From assembly GCA_043228905.1 (NCBI GenBank), contig JBHGNT010000007.1:12214001-12278000 (forward strand): 64,000 nt of DNA, written 5' to 3'. Under the pieces are notes generated by a model, which worked only from the letters and a program-made list of their open reading frames with translations, was not told the DNA's origin and did not search any database. The stretch is from Azolla caroliniana (lineage: Eukaryota; Polypodiophyta). This document shows, one piece after another, positions 34,605-45,109 of the stretch (position 1 is the stretch's first letter; the number at the start of each line of letters is the position of its first letter). Both the position numbers and the translations under genes were made by a program.

Positions 34605-37600
34605 CTAACTATCAAGTACTTTTTTCCTGCTTCCTACTGTTGTATCAGCCTCCGTTTGCTCGAACGGATTATGTGGCATCGGTCCACAATATGGTTTGAG
34701 TCGAAACCCATTGAGCCATTTGCCCATTATCTCACCGGCGAGCGTTCCGAGCTGGTATGAACCGTTGAATTCCCGTGTTATCCAATAGGGTCCGGTCCAC
34801 CGGAACCGTAGCTTTCCCGGCATTTGACCCATCCGGGTCTGGAACACCAATACCGGCTTGCTGATCCCGAACATCTTCTCATTGCCCTTCCGATGTCAAT
34901 CGACAAATGCCTTCCTTCGTCGCTGCTCCAGTTCCAACTGCATGAGACTTGCTATCCAATGCTCCTCGAGTTCGCATAATGTGGCTAACCGGATTTTTTC
35001 CGATTCCTTTTCACTTAGTCGTTCTCTAACCGGTATCCACAAACTCGGAACCTGAAATTCGATCGGCATTACTGCTTCAAGCCCAAATGCTAACCGGAAT
35101 GGTGTTGACCGGATACTCGTTTTGTATGATGTCCGATATGCCCATAATGCACTATGCAGCTTGGTGTCCCAATCAGTTCAGTTTTCATTGACGATCTTTC
35201 GCAGGATGTTTTGGAGCGTTTTGTTTGTCGATTCGGCCAGTCCATTGGCCTGTGGATAATAAGGGGTACTACGCTTGTATACCACGGCATAGAATGTTGT
35301 TAAGGTCTCCACTACTTGACCAAGAAAATGTCCGCCTTGGTCGCTAATTAACTCGATCGAGCATCCATACCGGCACCAAATGTACTCATATAAGAACTTT
35401 GTCGTTGATGCCGCAGTGTTGTCCCGCAAAGCCTTGGCTTCTACCCACTTGGTGCAATAATCGATGGCGACTATAACATATCTATTGCCGGTTCTCATTG
35501 CGGGAGGTTTAAATGGCCCAACGAAATCCAACTCCCATTTTTGAAAGGGTTCTAAGGGTAGCACCGGTTGGTGAGGCATCCTTGCTTGTTCTGTTGGCTG
35601 GCCCATCTGTTGACATAAATCACAGACTTTCGCATACCGAACTGAGTCCTTTAGTGTCGTCGGCCATCATAGCCCGCTGTGTCATATCTTTCTTGCCGTA
35701 GCGTCTCCGGCATAGTGCCCTCCGGCAACGCCACAGTGCGCTTCTCGTAATATTGTGTCCTTTTTGTCGCTTTGCATTGCTCGCCGCCATATGCCATCCG
35801 CGCCTTTGTGGTACAGGGTGTCCTGTAGTAGACAAAAATGTCGTCTTTGCACCGCTAACCGCTTCCGCTCATCCCGATTCATCTCCTCTGGTGGGAGTCC
35901 CGTGCTTAGGAATTGATGCATGTTGGTTAGCCATTTGTCTTCGTCGACTACCGTGCTATCAGCTGCCGTTTTTGTTGTTACTTTAAACAACTCAGCATCC
36001 GGAAACTCATCCGGGATTCCATCAACGGTCTCACCGGAATATAACTGGCTCATATAATCGGGAACCGCATGCTGTATTCCCGGCCGATGATATATTTCAA
36101 ACTCAAACTCTTGTAGCAACAATGTCCATCGGGCCAGCTTGTCGGTGAGCGATGCCTTTGAGACTAAATATAATAGCGCTGAGTGGTCGACATGAAATGA
36201 AAATTTCTTTCCCAATAAATAGTGCCTGAACTTGGTAACATTGTAAATCATCCCTAAGGCTTCTCTTTCCATTGTTGAATAATTTCGTTCCGCCTGAGAT
36301 AGTTTTCGGCTAGCATAATAGACCGGTCGGTACCATTTCGGTTCCGTCAGTTGCATTAGTGCGTTGCCGATTGCTATGTCAGACGCATCAACGAACACGT
36401 GGAATTCTTTTGACTAGTCCGGTGGTTGCACCACCGGTGCTTGTGATAGCAGTACTTTCAGTGCTCGGTAAGCCTCATCCTCTATATTTGTCCATTGGAA
36501 CGGTGTCCAGTGAACTGCGGCATGCAATGGTGTAGCAAGATCGGCCAAATACCTGAGCATCCGGCTATGCCACCGGATTTGCCCTAGAAACCAACTCAAA
36601 ACTTTGGTCGTGGATGGTGTCGGTGCTTCTAAGATTGCTTTCACCTTATCGGGGTCTACCACAATCCCGTCCTTGCTAACAAGATGGCCCAACAATGCAC
36701 CACTTGTTACTTTGAACACACACTTTGCTGAATTCAGGCTTAGGTGATAACTCCTGCATTTCTCAAGACATAGCCGGAGGTGTTGGAGATGTTCTCCTTC
36801 TCGGCTATACACGGAGAAGTCATCCAGGAATACATGCATGAATGCCGGAATGAACTCGCCAAATATTTCCATGATTATTCGTTGGAAGGTCGTCGGCGCG
36901 GTCTTGAGCCCGAACATCATTACCACTACGACAAAGACTCCCCGTTCGGTGACGAATGCCGTCTTGTCTTGGTCGTCGGGGTGCATCCTTATTTGATTGT
37001 AGCCGCTGAAACCGTCTAGGAAGCTATACACTTCATGACCGTCTACCGCATCCAACACTCCATCTATAAACGACAGTGGAAAGGCGTCGGTCACTGTCGC
37101 CGCATTGAGTTTCCGGTAATCAACGCACACCCAGATCTTACCGTTCTTTTTCGGCACGACGACTATGGGACTTAATCATGTTTCTTTTTTCACTGGTCGG
37201 ATAAAACCGACCTGTAGCAACTTGTCAATTTCCTCTTTGACCTTTGCCGCATAGTTAGGGTTCATCCGATAACGTCGTCATGCTACCAGTTTGGCATCCT
37301 TACTGAGGTGTATTTGGTGTTGGTACAACTAAGGATCCAGTCCCCGCATGTCTTCATAGGGCCAGGTGAATACGTCCCGGAATTCCTTTAATAAAGTGAT
37401 CATTGTCGTCATGTTGTCCGGTGACATTTCCTTAGCAATATGAATCGGTCTGGCGTCGTCCCTGGTCCCTAAGTTCACTTCCTCTAACTGGGATGCTTTC
37501 ACGCGTTGGGATACCACCATCTCCCTCTCCAGAGCTTCCTGTGCTTGCCGTAATTCTCTGATAGCTTCCCGATCCGGTTCCTTGACGGCATCGTCCGATT

Positions 37601-38257
37601 GCGTTCTATATGGTGACACCGCTTCCGCCACATCGATTTCAAATAGGGGTACAATTTTTGGGTTTTCTTCTAAGTATTGGTCAACCTCTTCGTCTGCAAG
37701 CCCCTCGGGCATGTTTACACCTTCCGCATATAGCGGTGTCAGCTCCTTGCCAGTACTTGCTCGAGGGTGGGTAAGTACCCTTACTTTTGTCTTCCCTCGT
37801 CGGAAGGTAATCATGTTTTTCCGCCAATTTTGTTTGATATGTGCCGTTTTTAGCCATGGGCGGCCCAACAACAGTGGGTAAGCCCCTTGTGCATTGAGCT
37901 AGAGAACCACCGCCGAAATGCGAAATGCGTGACCTCCGATAGTTACGTCTAGATTCCATATCAAACCGGTAGGTCTTACTGAACTTTTATCCGCCATCTG
38001 GAGCCAAAACGGGCAAGGCTCCCATTCTTACAAGTCCGTAGACTGATCACGTTCACGCATGATCCTCCGTCCACAATCGTCCATGGTAGTTCTTGTCCTT
38101 TGACGATGGCGGTGATTGTCGGACTGTTCGTGTCTACCACTGTTGGCCCTTCTTCCGGATTTGAGAAGAATGCAAGAGCCGACAATAGAATTGATGTGGT
38201 CATTCCTGATTTCAGCCCTTCCGTAAACCTGGGCACTAGTTGTAATAACCGACCCAA
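34605..38257 (-). pseudogene. Gypsy pol (protease, RT, RNase H, integrase), broken by stops
   Basis: Protease: WTIVDGGSCVNVIS near 38080 (DGGS active-site triplet) and later YPLLLGRPWL near 37870. RT: VCVDYRKLNAATVTD, FSGYNQIRMHPDDQDKTAF, FGLKTAPTTFQRI and the catalytic FLDDFSVYS near 36830. RNase H: FVDASDIAIGNAL near 36400 and the closing HRPGIQHAVPDYMSQL. Integrase: an H2C2-type CDLCQQMG block, then WELDFVGPFKPPA, AIDYCTKWVEAKAL, SDQGGHFLG and NGLAESTNK, ending with a RFRWTGPYWI block near 34790. Stops include 37976, 37329, 37278-37280, 37176-37178, 36414, 35682, 35178 and 34896-34898. Domain order and motifs are unambiguous for gypsy. Confidence 0.93.
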
Positions 38258-38278
38258 TGGCAGCGTAATCTGACATTC

Positions 38279-40243
38279 TTATAACGCTTGCCATGTTGGG
38301 TTTTTCGGCTGAATCGTGTCGGTGGCCTCTTCTGGTTTCTCCTTTTGTTGTTCAAGCTCAGCCACATTTTGCTCATTTTGCTCATTTTGTTGTTCGGTGG
38401 CTTGCTTTCGGATTGCCTCCTGTGTTTCCCACTCCGTTGTTTTTCCTTTTGCCCTAGTGGTGACTTGTTGTATGTCGGCGACTTCTGCTACCACCATATT
38501 TATGGTTGGTGTTTTCTCGTAGCTTTTAAACAGACATTGATTACTGTAATGCCCTTCTTGCCGGCAATAGTAGCAGTACGCTTTCTGGGTGTTGCTGGAT
38601 TCGACATTCGCTCCGGTACCCGGTTGAGGTCCTATTGGTGGTCGGTTGGGTGCTTGGCCTTGGTCCGGTTGGGTACTTGGCGTGCCCTTGTTCGGCTGCC
38701 ATTGGCAGTCCTCCTTTCTAGCGTTCCATTTTTTGCTGAAGCGTTTTTTGTTCCGGTAACCCTGTCGGGGCAGGTTTTCATAGTTACCTTGATCCTCCCT
38801 CCGTTGGTTGTAACCGGGGGAGTGATCTCGATTGTATCACTCATATCGTTCACCGTTGTAATCCCGGTAGCTATCCTGCCGGTCTCGGTCGTGAGCGTCC
38901 TTTCTGTCGTTATTCCGGATATCTTGTGCCGGACAGTAACGCTCATCTTGTCGTCAACGTTCTTCTTCCTCCTCCCGGTTGCTCCAGGGTTCGATTTGCC
39001 TTACCAGTACTGCTTGCCGGTTCAACAAGTTATATTCGCATTGGTCCATTGTGTGCGTCCTGGAATGGCATAACATGCATTGTGTCTGCATGGTACATTC
39101 TATTGCCGAGTACCCGGCATTGAGACAAGTCGTACATTGTATAGCTTGTCGAAAACATAGGTTGTCTTCTGTCGGTAATGTATGCTGGAGTGCCCCCATT
39201 GTTAGCCACGAGCTTGTTTTCTCCATCTCCCTGACCCGTTCTATGACTTGGTCGATCGTGCTGGTGCGGAAATCGATCACTACGCACATCGTACGTAGGG
39301 GTTCCCTGAGTGCGGCTAGGAATATTGCTTTCGCCTCTGCCTCCAGTGGTGCCCGATTGAGTTGAATGTGCATTCGTTGGAATCGGATTACGAATTGTTG
39401 AATGGTTTCCGTAGGTTCCTGCCGTATGGTGTAGAATAGGCCGACCATCTCCCGTTGATGCACCTCCTTGTTGAAGAACTGTAAAAATCTAGTTTTTAAG
39501 TTCTCAAACGTCGTGATGGTGCCGGGAGTGTGCGTCAAGCGCCATCGCGCAGCTGGTCCTTCCAAGGTCATGCCAAACTCTGCAATCTTCGAGCGTTCTA
39601 CTTCAGTGGAAGTCAAGCGTTGCGACACATGGTTTGTTTCCCATGTTTGCAGGAATGCATAAACATGAGCTTCTGCGTCCGGATCATCTCGGTACTTGGG
39701 ATATTGGAACGACATGTCGTCATCCGGTGTCGGAGGTCTCCCCTCCTCTTCTTTTGGTGTCGGAGGTCTTTCCTCCTCTTCTTTCGGTGTCTCACGTGGC
39801 GGTGTCAGCAGTTGATCCGCCACTTGCCGATATGGGGCTTCCAGTTCTGTTAACTCTGGTTTTGGTGTGTCGGCAAGGTATCCGACTGCTCGTCCTCCGG
39901 TCCGTCTTTGGTACCGTGGCTGCTACAGTAATTCGAATGGCCGCTGCATTCGTCGTCCGAATCTGATTCAAAGGCCAAGAATGGTTCTGAATCGCATCCC
40001 CCCTGTCGCTAGTGCATGCAGAATGGATTCTGCGTCCCGGAGACTGCTCAAGCTGCTTCCTTTGTCTGATTGGGAATTCTGCTGCCCGCGGAGTGACTCT
40101 ACGGCCACTCGCCGGATTACTTTGGAAAATGAGTGATCCACACAGATCTCTTCTACCGCCTGTTGGAAGGCCTCTCGCTTTCGCAATCGTTCGGCAAGCC
40201 TTCTTGCTTGCTCCATAACCGAGTCGTTTGTTGGGCTAGTCAT
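38279..40243 (-). pseudogene. Gypsy gag with zinc knuckles
   Basis: Gag starts near 40243 (MTSPTNDSVMEQARRLAERL). The same frame continues through TGA at 39968-39970 and a TAG about 20 codons later into 39823-38954. That stretch holds the retrotransposon gag domain (FLQTWETNHVSQRL, GPAARWRLTHTPG, FLQFFNKEVHQREMVGLFY). Near 39120-39010 are two knuckle-like motifs: CTTCLNAGYSAIEC (Tyr where His is expected) and CMLCHSRTHTMDQC (complete). Downstream, near 38590-38540, is a third, complete knuckle, CYYCRQEGHYSNQC, before a Gln/Glu-rich segment ending at 38279. Gag builds the particle and binds RNA. At least three stops break it. Confidence 0.85.
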
Positions 40244-40275
40244 CCATGCTCGCCGTTGTTCACTGCGTTTGTGCA

Positions 40276-40291
40276 GGAATCGTGGTCGCCA
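40276..40291 (-). other. Primer-binding site of the gypsy element
   Basis: On the minus strand TGGCGACCACGATTCC starts seven bases after the 5' LTR end. TGGCGACCAC is complementary to the CCA-bearing 3' end of plant tRNA-Arg as I recall it (acceptor ending GTGGTCG plus CCA). Tat/Ogre-type gypsy elements are known to use tRNA-Arg. The same sequence recurs at 27517-27532 on the other strand. Confidence 0.65.
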
Positions 40292-40298
40292 AAAACTG

Positions 40299-40766
40299 TG
40301 TTATCGCTAGGGCCGGACAATGGCCTAACACAGGGTGTCCCTTTGAGACACTTCACCAAAGGGGTGTTGCGGTGATAAAGTTAGACCGACTATTAATGGA
40401 ACCCTGATTGGTTACTAAGTAGCGAGATCATTAGTCACAATACACGCGTAGGATAAACTACACTTAGCAGAGAACGGTAATTAACAATGATTAAAATACA
40501 GAACAACAACACTCTATTAATTATCCGCCAATGATTACAATCTAGTCGGGCCCTTTTATAAGTCTCCGGCTTTAGGTACAAACCGGTGCCAACAGGCAAC
40601 CGGCTACGAACCGGTCCGGATCTGGATTGGCATACCGACTTCGGGTCCGTCCGTTCGCTTCTCAAAATCATAATAATTCTATATTATAACATTCTAACTA
40701 ATCAACTCCCGGTTATTAATTATCCCCCTTTTCCCATTTTGGACTTCCCTTGCCGGCTGGCTAACA
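40299..40766 (-). repeat. 5' LTR of the gypsy element
   Basis: 468 bp, uninterrupted. In sense (minus) orientation it starts TGTTAGCCAGCCGG and ends GCGATAACA. It differs from the other LTR at about two dozen positions, mostly transitions, so the insertion is old. The target duplication ACAAC follows at 40767-40771. Confidence 0.9.
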
Positions 40767-40784
40767 ACAACAACCATAAGTATA

Positions 40785-41150
40785 TATATGTGTGTGTGTA
40801 TGTACCACTGAATGTATGTGTATAAATAATGTGTATGATTTAATGAATATGCGTGCATGAATAAATGATGGTATGAATGAATGATTTTGTCAATGTACAT
40901 ATATGTGTCACGTGTGTACAAATGAATGGTTGCATGTATGTGCATGATTGAATGTATGTGTGTGTGAATGTATGAATGTGAATAAATATATGAATGATTG
41001 TATAGATGTATTTGTATGATTTAATCAATGTGTGTATGTGTAAATGATTGACAATATGAAAGTATATATCTATGTGTATGTTTGTGTCAATGCTAGTTTA
41101 TTTGTGAGTGAGTCAGTGAGTGATTGTGTGTGTGTGTGTGCGCGTGCTTT
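40785..41150. repeat. Degenerate TG/TGAATG-rich simple-sequence region
   Basis: The stretch right of the gypsy insertion is a patchwork of TGTATG, GAATGAATG and TGTGTG phrases, ending with a TG run near 41126-41140. It explains the His/Thr/Ile-rich frames on the minus strand. Confidence 0.8.
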
Positions 41151-41159
41151 TATTTAGCC

Positions 41160-41940
41160 TTTGTGTTATCTACCTAAATCTTAACCTGAAATCGTATTTA
41201 CATGTGTACAATTCGTGGTCCACAAATGGGAAGGAGGAGAGCTCTGGCAAAGACATGCATGCGTTAATGATAAGGAAAAAGAATATAAAAGGGATGATAT
41301 GAATTCCCCCTTTTCTCATATTTAAGCTAAAAAGGCATTGGTAAACGTCGTGTTTTGTATGCCAACATGTTTCGATATGGAAACATCACTAAAATTTAGC
41401 AGTTGGCAATGCATAGTTTTCTTCAACATTTATCAACACCTTTTATAAAAAGAAGGTACGTCATTAAGTGACCACTTTAAAATGATCAAGATGAAGCATA
41501 TAATGTTATCCACCCTCAAGTCCTTGGATAAAGCCTCAAAAACTAGTAAGTACACTTACAATCCCTAGAGTTTGACCACCACCAAGCCCTAACACAAAGT
41601 TCATTGAGTGAGCAACCTCAATACGAGTGATATTAATGTTGTACAACCCATCCCTAAATGCCAAAAAGACTATTTAGCCTTATGTGTCCAATGCAAGAGT
41701 TTGTTCCACCCTCATGCTCTTAGACAAAGTCCAATGAGTGGGCGTGAGCGTCAAATAAAGTAAGTAGCATCTACGATGCTAATTTTGCCTACCCTTGGTC
41801 ATGCGTTTGTAGTACATCTATGTTGATAGCATTTAGATCACTTGTGATCTAGTTGATGAAGGAATCCCATGATGTTACTGTTTTGTCCACCTTGGAAAAA
41901 CCTTATCCACAAACTCTTAGATCGATTGAGATCACAAGTG
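41160..41940. other. Intergenic, no gene recognised
   Basis: No coding region seen. From about 41500, phrases resembling the downstream 63-bp repeat (CCACCCTCA..., CCATCCCTAAATG) appear in diverged form. Confidence 0.45.
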
Positions 41941-41947
41941 ATTGCAT

Positions 41948-42200
41948 TGCGACGCTAAAGTTTGGTCTATCCCAATTAATGTGACCTTTAAACCTAAGTG
42001 ACACATTCTTTACAATGCTAATGTTTTGCTCACCCCAATTTGTGTGACCCTTAAACCCGAGTGGCTCCCTGTCTACAATGTTGAACTTTTGTCCACCCCT
42101 ATAGGTGTGGCCTTGAAACCCGAGTGATTGATTGTCTATGTTGCTAATGTGTTGTTTATCGGAATATGTGCCAAACCTCGAGCGCATGGAATCACTCTGA
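41948..42200. repeat. 63-bp minisatellite upstream of Lhca1
   Basis: Units start at 41948, 42011, 42074 and 42137, exactly 63 bases apart. Each contains a (C)CACCCC/TATCCC block, a GTGTG(A/G)CC(T/C)T(T/G)(A/G)AAACC block and GAGTG or AAGTG. Because 63 is divisible by three, a repetitive open frame appears on the minus strand; it is not a gene. Confidence 0.85.
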
Positions 42201-42239
42201 AAGACGTTAACCCTCAAGTTGAGTGAATATATCAAATAT

Positions 42240-42734
42240 CCTAATTTATTTCGGCCACGGAGAGAGTGTGAAGCCTAAATAAAGCCATGCACATGGGAGT
42301 TGGCCGAACTCCCTGAGCGTGCATGAAGATTGGGCGAGTGAGGGAGAATGAGTTAGTAGAGTTAGGGATGGGTTTTTTGTGTGCACACCACCATCTTTAC
42401 TTACTAATGTTGTTGTTGGTAGGGAGAGGAGAGAGGTGGGAACATAGCGTTGCCTTTAAAAGGGATGGATGTTGTTGGTTGGGAAAGAGAGTGGGGAGGA
42501 CCAATAGGAAGCAAGAATGAAAGATTGGGGCTATCCATTTAGTAGAGGAAGAAGATGGAAGGATAGATATGGTGAATGAATGAATGAATGAATGAATAAG
42601 GTGTAGCTGTAGCTGTAGCTGTTGCTCGCTCGCTCGCTCGCTCGTTCGGCAGGAAGAAAGACCAAAGAGACTGTGTGTGTTTGTGTGTGTGTGTGAGGAG
42701 AAGAGGAAGTGAAGAGAAGAGAAGAGAAGAGAAG
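42240..42734 (+). promoter_or_regulatory. Lhca1: Promoter and 5' leader region of Lhca1
   Basis: The sequence between the minisatellite and the start codon has a TTTAAAAG TATA-like box near 42453 and a GACCAATAGG CCAAT box near 42499, downstream of it. A GGATAGATA stretch near 42560 resembles I-box/GATA elements common in light-regulated genes. Three short tandem arrays follow in the presumed leader: (GAAT)n at 42573-42598, GTAGCT repeats at 42602-42621 and GCTC repeats at 42624-42645, then an AGAGA-rich segment directly before the ATG. Assignments are by eye; the transcription start is not known. Confidence 0.4.
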
Positions 42735-43429
42735 ATGGCTACATCAGCGGTAGGGTGTACTAACTTGGTGCCTTCTCTATCCTTGCCCTTATCCAAATCC
42801 AAGCTCTTTGGTTCATGGGCACCAGGTTTCACACCTTGTGGCAATGGCACGCGTATCACTATGTCTGCAGAGTGGTTGCCCGGACAGCCCCGGCCTGCTC
42901 ATCTCGACGGCTCCTCTCCTGGGTGTGTATACACTTCACAATCACACACACACACACACACACACACACCCTCTCTCTCTCTCTCTATTTGGAGCTTAAC
43001 TGTTGTTATTGTTAATTTTATATCATTTACAATGTTCTAATTAGTCTATATGTATATCCAAAGTTGTTTCTTTTATCCCATAAACTTTGGCTAATTTGTT
43101 GTTATTACCATTAGGCATGAAATTAAGTTTGAGTTCTTCTTATGCTAGCTACGGTCTACCCTTTAGGCTAATTGTCTGGATGTTGGTGTAATGATGTCAT
43201 TGTGATGATGATCACCTGATCCAATGGTTGTAATTAGTATAATAAATATATCAAATTCTGTTTATTTTTCCTCCAGGGACTTCGGATTTGATCCTCTAGG
43301 CCTAGCTGAGATTCCTGAGAATTTTGCACGCTACAAGGAGTCAGAGCTCATTCATTGCAGATGGGCCATGCTTGCTGTGGTTAGTGTTTCTATGCCCTTA
43401 TACCAAAATTTTAAATCATTTGACATATC

Positions 43430-43470
<41 letters not shown>

Positions 43471-43949
43471 GTATCAATTGTAGTAATTGTAGATGAGTCT
43501 GTCTAGATTATAGCATTAAGTATATGAAAGGGGTATTATTAAACTTTGCCATTATCTCAAAAGAAAGAAAGAGAAAAGAGAGGATATGAGAGTGGTCTAA
43601 GTCAGGAAAGCAAGAATAGTGCAACTAATATGTTGTGGGTTATACACTAGACAATGTAGTACAAATACATAGAGAGAGAGAGATAGAGAGTTTTATTGAC
43701 ATACACGGGTGACTGAATACCATTTAAGTTCTCTCAATTTATGAACCCAATCCAATGGTTTAAGAGCCCAAATGGTTGTAGTATGGAGACCATAAGGTCA
43801 CGCATTCAAAAACCCTATCTTCCACAGTGGCATCAGTAAAGCAATGTACATAATGAGATTTGAACCTCAAATCCCTTTTGCATGGGTTAGTAAAAACTTG
43901 GCCTTACCATTATAGTACAATCCTAATAAGAACAAAGGAAACGAAAAAT

Positions 43950-44007
<58 letters not shown>

Positions 44008-45109
44008 CAACAAAACAAGTATTTCGGTATAGATAGATACATAGATAGATAAAAAGTTGCATATTCTATGTCTTATGTATTATGTATTATTGTAAGAGAA
44101 CTTTTGTGTTTTGTCGTTTTGTTTCCGATAGCCAGGAATCTTGCTTCCAGAGGCCCTAGGGTTGGGGAACTGGGTGGAAGCTCAAAAATGGGCGGCCACA
44201 CCGGATGGACAAGCCACATATTTGGGCACCCCTGTTCCTTGGGGATACTTGCCCGTTATCCTCGCCATCGAGGGTTTAGCGATCGCCTTTGTGGAGGCCA
44301 AGCGGAACGACGAAAAAGACCCCGAGAAGAGGAAATATCCTGGTGGCCCTTTCGACCCCTTGGGATTCTCCAAAAACCCTAAGAAACTCGAAGAGTACAA
44401 GCTTAAGGAATTGAAGAATGGTAATGTAGTAAACTTGTTCGTTCCCCTCTCATTCATTTTTTACTGTATATGTTAAGCTTCGTAAACACACGCACGCACG
44501 CGCACACACACACTCACATACACACACATACACACGCATGGAAGAGTCATTGATTGATCCAAGATGGTTGGGGAGGGGAAGATGTCTTGTTTTAGAAGAC
44601 ATCTGAAAACATAGGTTTTTATTGGTTGGGATTGACGCTAGCGCATAATACTTCGTAGCCAAAATGTACCAGAAAGGTAAAAAAGAAAAAATTGACAAAA
44701 GGAAGCCAATTTCGTCCGATCTTTCTTCTAAACATTTCACTAATGAAACTAGGTAAACACAAAGATGTCCACCTAGCGCCAGTGAACTCTATCTAAGACA
44801 CTATTTATTTATTATCTTCTTTATTAAACACGAATGAGTCAGCTTAGGTTTGGCTCTGTTCAAATCTGGACTTTTTTTATTTTTTTTTGTTTTTTGTTTT
44901 TTGTTTTTTGAATGTAAGTGGGTGGGGTGGGTTCACACTGTGATTTATATGTATGTATAGGTCGTCTGGCACTCCTTGCCTTTGTTGGCTTCTCTATTCA
45001 AGCAGCCGCTTTTCCTGGCACCGGACCTCTTCAGAACCTGGCAACCCACCTCGCTGACCCATGGCATAACAACATCGCTGAGATTGTCATCCCTAGAAGC
45101 ATCTTGTAA
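42735..45109 (+). CDS. Lhca1: Photosystem I chlorophyll a/b-binding protein Lhca1 (4 coding exons)
   Basis: Coding exons 42735-42922, 43277-43379, 44132-44420 and 44961-45109 give 242 residues with GT-AG junctions and the frame kept. Residues 1 to about 45 are a Ser/Thr/basic plastid transit peptide. The mature part starts near [20 protein letters not shown], then [15 protein letters not shown]. Helix B carries [14 protein letters not shown] with chlorophyll-ligating Glu, His and Arg. The His ligand, rather than Asn as in Lhca3/Lhca4, fits Lhca1/Lhca2. The region [16 protein letters not shown] and helix A ([20 protein letters not shown]) match Lhca1, and the C-terminus is [20 protein letters not shown]. 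The protein sits in the thylakoid membrane and feeds excitation energy to photosystem I. Lhca1-specific blocks make this call firm. Confidence 0.95.
43433..43471. repeat. (GT)n microsatellite in Lhca1 intron 2
   Basis: Nearly perfect GT run just after the exon 2 donor region of Lhca1. Confidence 0.9.
43740..43925. repeat. Two tRNA-like (SINE-type) modules in Lhca1 intron 2
   Basis: On the plus strand 43745-43812 shows CCAATGGTTTAAG and later a TCACGCATTCAAAAACCC block. On the minus strand 43918-43845 shows ACTATAATGGTAAGG (A-box-like) and GAGGTTCAAATCTC (B-box-like with pairing arms). The second resembles the module at 63545-63625. The two lie head to head. Neither makes a complete tRNA cloverleaf. 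Confidence 0.45.
43951..44005. repeat. (GA)n microsatellite in Lhca1 intron 2
   Basis: Perfect GA run of about 27 units, about 125 bases upstream of exon 3. Confidence 0.95.

Larger units (their letters stand above)
30127..40766 (-). mobile_element. Full-length Ty3-gypsy retrotransposon (10.64 kb) with target-site duplication
   Basis: Two LTRs of about 468 bp, roughly 95% identical by eye, bound the element (40299-40766 and 30127-31190, the latter split by a solo LTR). Both start TGTTA and end TAACA on the plus strand. The 5-bp duplication ACAAC flanks it at 30122-30126 and 40767-40771. Order on the minus strand: 5' LTR, primer site, gag, protease, RT, RNase H, integrase, a long third ORF, 3' LTR. 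RT preceding integrase is the gypsy order. No chromodomain-like tail is apparent after integrase, which with the primer site and extra 3' ORF suggests the Tat-type side of the non-chromovirus gypsy group; the lineage is inference. Many stops make it inactive. Confidence 0.92.

Noticed and set aside
38288-39073. Long plus-strand ORF of 261 codons
   Set aside because: It is antisense to the gypsy gag, whose zinc knuckle and gag domain on the minus strand explain the region.
41903-42235. 110-codon minus-strand ORF with repeated GFKGHTNWG-like phrases
   Set aside because: It is produced by the 63-bp minisatellite, whose period is a multiple of three.
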